Shown here: positions 59,497-64,000 of the stretch, one piece after another
How the letters are laid out: each line of letters begins with the position of its first letter
How positions within the stretch are numbered: the stretch's first letter is position 1
Source of the DNA: Mesorhizobium sp. 113-3-3
GTDB taxonomy: Bacteria > Pseudomonadota > Alphaproteobacteria > Rhizobiales > Rhizobiaceae
Direction: 5' to 3'
Assembly (NCBI RefSeq): GCF_016756495.1
Contig: NZ_AP023243.1
Location: 6,080,501 to 6,144,500 of the forward strand
DNA length: 64,000 nucleotides
The notes under the pieces: model-generated
Seen by the model: the letters and a program-made list of their open reading frames with translations, nothing else
Database searches by the model: none
Told to the model about the DNA's origin: nothing
Program-made: the position numbers and the translations under genes

Positions 59497-60058
59497 GGCT
59501 AAGACCCGTTTTCATTCCGGCATTAAGCCAGCTGGAATCTCAATGATCTTTTGTCTTTCTGTCAAAGACAGGCATGAAGCGCATCATTCATTTGCTGCTA
59601 TTGCTGCTGGCGGTCTATCCAGCGCAAAGGCAGCATGGACAGGACTTTGATGATTGGCCCAAGGCCCTTTTGGTGTGCGACTAGGGCGCGCTTGTCACGA
59701 CCGGCGAGCGGTCCTTCTGCGTCACCGGTGAATGGAACGACATGGACAGCCTCGCGGTGGCGAGAACCCGGTCTATTCAGATCTACAACTCCCTGATGCG
59801 AATATCCGTCGCCTCGAAGACGGCGTTGGCAATGGCCGCGGTCACGTTCAGAGCGCGCCGGTTGGCACCGCGCCTGCCGAAATGTCATCGCCGTCCCGGA
59901 GCCGTGCGAGTTGACCTGGACCTGTCAGCCGAAGTGCGCGGGAGCGAAGTTCTCGATATCGCCATTCACACGGGAAATGCGCCATGCGGGGGGTCGGAAA
60001 TCTTGATGATATCGTCGACAGGCAGACCAGTGTGTGCCGCCTGGCGATCAAGCCGCAG
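59497..60058. other. Intergenic region with gene remnant
   Basis: This 560-bp gap has no intact gene. Short frames are disrupted. The only recognisable item is a C-terminal xanthine-dehydrogenase-like tail on the minus strand, listed separately. The gap marks the right boundary of the polysaccharide/biosynthetic locus. Confidence 0.4.
59782..59848 (-). pseudogene. Remnant of a xanthine dehydrogenase/aldehyde oxidase large-subunit C-terminus
   Basis: In one minus-strand frame the bases read NVTAAIANAVFEATDIRIREL and then stop. This closely resembles the conserved end of molybdopterin-binding xanthine dehydrogenase-type subunits (AIANAVFxATGxRIRxLP). Upstream the frame is disrupted and no other domain is present, so it looks like a relic of a deleted gene. 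The match is short, hence modest confidence. Confidence 0.45.
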
Positions 60059-62296
60059 TTATTTCCCAAGTGTCAGGTAGAGTTTAGGTAGCATCTCCGT
60101 CAATCGCTCGACCGTGGCAATGTTGATGGCATTCCTCTGCCCGAAGATGCGTTCCAAGGAGCCCTCCGGGGTGGAATCCAGGCCGACGCAGAACGTGTTT
60201 ACGCCAAGGCGGCTCAATCCCTGAACAGCCCTGCGCGCGTCCTCGACGAGGTAGCGGCGGTCCTCGGTATCGATATCTGACGGCTCGCCGTCGCTGACGA
60301 CGAGCAGCAGCCGTCTGTAGCTGCGCTGTTTGGCGAGGTCGGCGCCGGCGTGCCGGACCGCTGCGCCGAGACGAGTCGAAAAGCCGCTTTGCAACCCCGC
60401 CAGCCTTGCTTCCACGAGACCGTCATAAGGCTGAGCGAAATCCTTGATCCGGAAATAACGCACATCCTCGCGCCGGTCGGAACAGAATGCGGCAATGGCG
60501 AAAGGATCGTCGAGACCGGACATGGCCTGCGACAAGAGAGCCGCGGCCTGTCGCTCGACGTCGAGCACGGTGTGGCGCCGGTTTCCGACGAGATCGCTGG
60601 TGGATTGCGAGACGTCGAGCAGCAAAAGCACAGAGAGGTCACGGCTGCGGCGTTCGTAACGGCCATGGATGCGTGGGCTGGGCGGTTCGCCTATGCGCCG
60701 CGCGATCGCGGCGTCGATGCATGCGTCAATGTCGAGGAACTCGCCCTCGGACTGCCGGCGCAGGCGCTCGGCGCGACTCACCTTCGCGGAACGGATCAGC
60801 GCGGTGACCCTGTTGGCCAGATCTGTTCTATCGTCGCGCAGCCTTGCAACCTGCGCGGCTGAAGCGGCCTGCGCCGGATACTCCTTGACCGAAACCCAGT
60901 CCGGCTGTTCGCGACCGGTGACATAATCGAACTCGCCATAGCGCGCCACCGGCACGCCTTCCATGAGCGCCGGCTGGAGCTCGACACGCCCCGCCTCGCC
61001 GTCAGGCTTGTTCTCCTGCTCGGTGCGACCGGGATGTTCGTCGTTCTCCTCTCGCCGGATGCGCGCCGATGACAAGACCTGCTCGGCATCCTGCGCCTGG
61101 CTGTCGTCGTCGCCGAAATCCCAAAGGGCGAGATTGTCGTCGCGATAGGGCGGCTGCACGACATAGTTTTTGGGATCGAACTGGACGCGCATCTGGCCGA
61201 GGTCATTGCCCAACAGATTTCCGATGCGCCGACTGAGCTGCTGGTCATGAAGCTCTTCCCCGGCAAAGGCTTTGCGCGCTTTGGCGATCCACGGGTTTGG
61301 ATCTGCATAGGATGGATCGGCCAGTGCTCGCGACAGCCGGGCGAAAAGCGCCGGTGCGGTGACGGCGCTGGACGGTTGCGCGCTGTGGAGGGGCAGGAAC
61401 AGCCGCGCCAGTCCCGGCAGCTCGAGCATCGCAAGTTGCTCGACGCGAGCATCCTCGATCAGCGACACCAGAGCAACCTGCGCCGGCCTCAATCCACCGA
61501 CCGGAAAACGGTCACGCGTGAAACGCAAATGCGCGGCTATGTGAGCCGCGGCTGCCCGGTACAGGTGTTCCGCATCGCGGGCTTGGAAGCCTGGGAAAGA
61601 CGACGGCAGACGCACGATGCCGCCATCAAAGCCTGCCCGCCGACGTGCCTGCTCGGGGGCGTTGGCCGGCGTTTCGCGCAATGGCGGGCTGTCTCCCCAC
61701 AAGGCAGTGAGGAACGGCCGCAGCCTGGACTCCATATCGGTGAAGCCGGTCTGTCCGCTCGCCCGCTGCAGCCACCGGACGGCGGAGGGGTCCTCCAGCC
61801 GGAAGAAGCGAAGGCGCCGCTGCTTATCTCCCTCGGCCATCCTTATGCCGATGCGCGTCCATGTTTGCAGACCTTCCAGGCCTATCTGGGTGAGAAGCTG
61901 CGGCGTCTGTTCAAGCAAATGCGCCAGCGACTCGGAGGCTTTTAAACCGACGTCCTCGACAAGTCGCAGCCATCGCAGAAACCCGTCTTCTCCGAGCATT
62001 ACCGCGACCGAGACCGCTTGCTGCGGGAGCAGCTCAGCCGCGACCCTTCCGGCGCGGATGGCAACTCCCGAAACAGTGCCGGCAAGATCGACAGCCGCCT
62101 GCGGCGACACGAGCAGCGCAAGTCGCGGTGACGAGCGGACATAGGCTTTGGCCACCGCCTCGCCATAGCCGGCGCCGGCCAGCCGGCGACAGGCACGAAT
62201 CCAGGCTGGGTGCAGGTCGCCGGGAAAAGCGTTCCGCGCTTCCTGGCTTAAAGCGTCCTGATGGGCCATGTCGCGTCTGTGCGCATGCTCGACCAT
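60059..62296 (-). CDS. NorD/CbbO-type VWA-domain protein
   Basis: This 745-residue protein has a long helical N-terminal part (about 1-530) with an acidic, low-complexity stretch (DFGDDDSQAQDAEQVLSSAR to EQENKPDGEAG, about 395-435). The C-terminal von Willebrand A domain has the MIDAS motif LLLLDVSQSTSD (about 560), an LGAAVRHAG threonine-loop equivalent and VVSDGEPSD. NorD/CbbO proteins work with a CbbQ/NorQ MoxR ATPase to insert metal or remodel an active site in a partner enzyme. The ATPase gene lies immediately upstream, 1 nt apart. No nitric oxide reductase or RuBisCO genes are present; an amidase is the nearest enzyme. ATG 62269 is an alternative start. Confidence 0.88.
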   Translation of the reverse strand: MVEHAHRRDMAHQDALSQEARNAFPGDLHPAWIRACRRLAGAGYGEAVAKAYVRSSPRLALLVSPQAAVDLAGTVSGVAIRAGRVAAELLPQQAVSVAVMLGEDGFLRWLRLVEDVGLKASESLAHLLEQTPQLLTQIGLEGLQTWTRIGIRMAEGDKQRRLRFFRLEDPSAVRWLQRASGQTGFTDMESRLRPFLTALWGDSPPLRETPANAPEQARRRAGFDGGIVRLPSSFPGFQARDAEHLYRAAAAHIAAHLRFTRDRFPVGGLRPAQVALVSLIEDARVEQLAMLELPGLARLFLPLHSAQPSSAVTAPALFARLSRALADPSYADPNPWIAKARKAFAGEELHDQQLSRRIGNLLGNDLGQMRVQFDPKNYVVQPPYRDDNLALWDFGDDDSQAQDAEQVLSSARIRREENDEHPGRTEQENKPDGEAGRVELQPALMEGVPVARYGEFDYVTGREQPDWVSVKEYPAQAASAAQVARLRDDRTDLANRVTALIRSAKVSRAERLRRQSEGEFLDIDACIDAAIARRIGEPPSPRIHGRYERRSRDLSVLLLLDVSQSTSDLVGNRRHTVLDVERQAAALLSQAMSGLDDPFAIAAFCSDRREDVRYFRIKDFAQPYDGLVEARLAGLQSGFSTRLGAAVRHAGADLAKQRSYRRLLLVVSDGEPSDIDTEDRRYLVEDARRAVQGLSRLGVNTFCVGLDSTPEGSLERIFGQRNAINIATVERLTEMLPKLYLTLGK

Positions 62297-62297
62297 C

Positions 62298-63125
62298 CTA
62301 GATGCAGGCCGCGACCGCGGCCTTGAGCGCGTCGCGCATGTCCGGATCGTCGGTTATGGGCAGCACCAAGGCGACTTCGCACGCTTCGGCCAAACCAATG
62401 CCGTGTCGGGCGAGCAGTCCGGCATTGATCAGCATGCGCGTCGATGCGCCCTCCTCCAGACCATGCCCTTTGAGATTGCGGGCCCGGTGCGCGATGCGCA
62501 CAAGCGTCTGCGCGACGGCGCGATCGACGCCGGACTCGGTTGCGACGATCTCAGCCTCGATCGCTTCCTGCGGATAGGAGAAAGCGATGGCGGCGAAACG
62601 TTGCTTGGTCGATTCCTTGAGATCCTTCAGCACGCTCTGGTAGCCGGGATTGTAGGAGATCACGAGCTGGAAATCCGGATGCGCCTTCAGCACCTCGTTC
62701 CTCTTCTCCAGCGGCAGGATGCGGCGGTCATCGGTCAGCGAATGGATGACGACGGTGGTGTCCTGGCGGGCCTCGACGATCTCGTCGAGATAACAGATGG
62801 CGCCGGTGCGCACAGCAAGCGTCAGCGGCCCGTCATGCCACACCGTGCCGTCCGCATCGAGCAGATAGCGGCCGACGAGATCGGAAGCAGTCATATCCTC
62901 ATGGCAGGACACGGTGATCAGCGGTCGCCCGAGCCGCCAGGCCATGTGCTCGACGAAGCGCGTCTTGCCGCATCCGGTCGGACCTTTCAGCATGACCGGC
63001 ATGCGCGATGCGAACGCCGCCTCGAACAGCGCCACTTCGTTGCCTACCGGTCGGAAATAAGGCTCGGAAGCGATGCGAAAATCCTTCAGCGCATCGTCCT
63101 CGCGCGTTGCCGTCCCCCGATTCAT
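62298..63125 (-). CDS. CbbQ/NorQ-type MoxR-family AAA+ ATPase
   Basis: This 275-residue AAA+ ATPase has Walker A KGPTGCGKTRFVEH (residues 47-60), Walker B AICYLDEIVEAR (about 110), a sensor-1 region LVISYNPGYQ (about 155) and the C-terminal CbbQ_C-like domain (GASTRMLINAGLLARHG). It is the activating partner of the VWA protein encoded next. Together such pairs act as chaperone/activase machines. ATG 63125 is chosen because GGAGA lies 7 nt upstream; an earlier in-frame ATG at 63143 is possible. The amidase gene lies upstream on the same strand, 80 bp away, suggesting one operon. Confidence 0.9.
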   Translation of the reverse strand: MNRGTATREDDALKDFRIASEPYFRPVGNEVALFEAAFASRMPVMLKGPTGCGKTRFVEHMAWRLGRPLITVSCHEDMTASDLVGRYLLDADGTVWHDGPLTLAVRTGAICYLDEIVEARQDTTVVIHSLTDDRRILPLEKRNEVLKAHPDFQLVISYNPGYQSVLKDLKESTKQRFAAIAFSYPQEAIEAEIVATESGVDRAVAQTLVRIAHRARNLKGHGLEEGASTRMLINAGLLARHGIGLAEACEVALVLPITDDPDMRDALKAAVAACI

Positions 63126-63205
63126 GTCAGTCTCCAGATGCACGTCGCAAAGCCGGGCGCGCCGCGCCCCTCGTCAGGCCGCGGCACTTGGGATGAGCCA
63201 TCGCC

Positions 63206-64000
63206 TCAGCGGTGGGCCGCCACTTTGTTGGGGATGCCTTCGATGGGGCTCTCCGGCGTGCCGACAGTCTGGCGGGTCATTGCCTCGACGCGCTCGCGCG
63301 TGCCTTCCGGATCCGTGATCCACTGCTTGTAGAAATTGTACGGACATACGGCGTGCCCGCGGGTGTCGTCGCCGGAGTTGATGAGGCCGGTGTAGCCACG
63401 ATGCAGCAGCTTGAAGAGATGGTTCTGCGACTGCATGTTGCGACGTGCGTCGCGCAGCAGCGAGGTCGAAAGCTGCGCATACTGGATGCCGTTTTCCTCG
63501 GTGCCGCATTCGCCCAGCGTGCGTCCGTCGAAGCCGATGATCGCCGAATGGCCAAAATAGGAATAGACGCCGTCGAAGCCGGCCGCGTTGGCGACGGCGA
63601 CATAGACGTTGTTGGCCCAGGCCATCGACTTCGAAATCAGGATCTGCTGCTCCTTGGCCGGGTACATGTAACCCTGGCAGCGGATGATCAATTCGGCTCC
63701 GCGCATGGCGCAGTCGCGCCATATTTCCGGGTAGTTGCCGTCGTCGCAGATGATCAGGCTGATCTTCATTCCTTTCGGGCCTTCCGAGACATAGGTGCAG
63801 TCGCCGGGATACCAGCCCTCGATCGGCACCCAGGGCATGATCTTGCGATACCTCTGCACGATCTCGCCCTTATCGTTCATCAAGATCAAAGTATTGTAGG
63901 GCGCCTTGTTAGGGTGTTCCTCATGCCGCTCCCCGGTCAGCGAAAAGACGCCCCAGACCCGGGCCTTCTTGCAGGCTTCGGCGAAAATCTGGGTCTCTTC
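63206..64000 (-). CDS. amiE: Aliphatic amidase/formamidase (C-terminal part, cut by window edge)
   Basis: The visible 264 codons belong to a nitrilase-superfamily amidase. The catalytic Lys lies in [15 protein letters not shown] and the catalytic Cys in [20 protein letters not shown]. The C-terminal block [26 protein letters not shown] is diagnostic of AmiE/AmiF. The upstream part reads [20 protein letters not shown] and runs off the right edge; the catalytic Glu would be outside. It hydrolyses short-chain amides (or formamide) to acid and ammonia. AmiE versus AmiF cannot be settled by eye; the length and ending favour AmiE. It is the first visible gene of a minus-strand unit with the CbbQ and NorD-like genes. 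Confidence 0.9.
   Translation of the reverse strand, partial: EETQIFAEACKKARVWGVFSLTGERHEEHPNKAPYNTLILMNDKGEIVQRYRKIMPWVPIEGWYPGDCTYVSEGPKGMKISLIICDDGNYPEIWRDCAMRGAELIIRCQGYMYPAKEQQILISKSMAWANNVYVAVANAAGFDGVYSYFGHSAIIGFDGRTLGECGTEENGIQYAQLSTSLLRDARRNMQSQNHLFKLLHRGYTGLINSGDDTRGHAVCPYNFYKQWITDPEGTRERVEAMTRQTVGTPESPIEGIPNKVAAHR

Noticed and set aside
60059..63125. Nitric oxide reductase or RuBisCO accessory genes in the strict sense
   Set aside because: No norCB or cbbLS genes are visible, so only the generic NorD/CbbO and CbbQ/NorQ family names are justified.

Overview
The window looks like chromosomal DNA of a Mesorhizobium-type alphaproteobacterium. It is GC-rich, its vitamin B6 degradation proteins appear nearly identical to the characterised M. 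loti enzymes as far as I can recall them, it carries a small DUF768 protein typical of the genus, and it has a rhizobial-style exopolysaccharide and type I secretion locus. I saw no tRNA, rRNA, CRISPR array or intact insertion sequence.

Region 1 (1-12 kb) is a vitamin B6 catabolic locus. A long minus-strand operon runs from about 8.66 kb down to the window edge: (acetamidomethylene)succinate hydrolase, MHPC oxygenase, a DUF1185/AA_synth protein, a PEBP protein, HMPDC decarboxylase, 4-pyridoxate dehydrogenase, FHMPC dehydrogenase, then a three-gene NMT1/SsuABC-type ABC importer. Divergent from it are a GntR/FCD regulator and pyridoxine 4-oxidase. Together these cover pyridoxine to pyridoxal, and 4-pyridoxate to succinate semialdehyde. 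Pyridoxal dehydrogenase, 4-pyridoxolactonase and pyridoxamine-pyruvate aminotransferase are not in the window.

Region 2 (11.2-16.5 kb) holds a BASS-family transporter with a divergent LysR regulator, a second GntR regulator, and an Lrp/AsnC regulator divergent from an arginase-ornithine cyclodeaminase pair (arginine to proline).

Region 3 (17-49 kb) is a surface polysaccharide and secretion locus. It contains a coiled-coil protein, a PrsD/PrsE-like type I exporter, a methyltransferase, a Wza-like export protein, an exported propeller-like protein, nucleotide-sugar genes (LegB-like dehydratase, DegT aminotransferase, nucleotidyltransferase, UDP-glucuronate-type epimerase), an initiating phosphoglycosyltransferase, a P-loop/flippase fusion, a Wzc-like copolymerase, an AsnB-like amidotransferase, a Wzy/ligase-type membrane protein and a GT4 glycosyltransferase. 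Regulators embedded in it are a LuxR response regulator, an HWE histidine kinase and a PAS-LuxR protein. An RTX-tailed glycosidase-like protein is a plausible substrate of the exporter.

Region 4 (44-59.5 kb) interleaves two paralogous adenylation-carrier-thioesterase (A-PCP-TE) proteins with the glycan locus. The second heads a tightly packed operon with a NadE-like amidating synthetase, a second AsnB-like protein, an acyl-AMP ligase and an acyl carrier protein. A PrmC-like methyltransferase and an aldo/keto reductase follow on the other strand. I read this as an undescribed amide- or acyl-modifying pathway tied to the polysaccharide; it is the most interesting part of the window.

Region 5 (59.5-64 kb) has a short xanthine-dehydrogenase-like remnant, a NorD/CbbO-type VWA protein, its CbbQ/NorQ-type AAA+ ATPase partner, and the 3' part of an aliphatic amidase gene that runs off the right edge.
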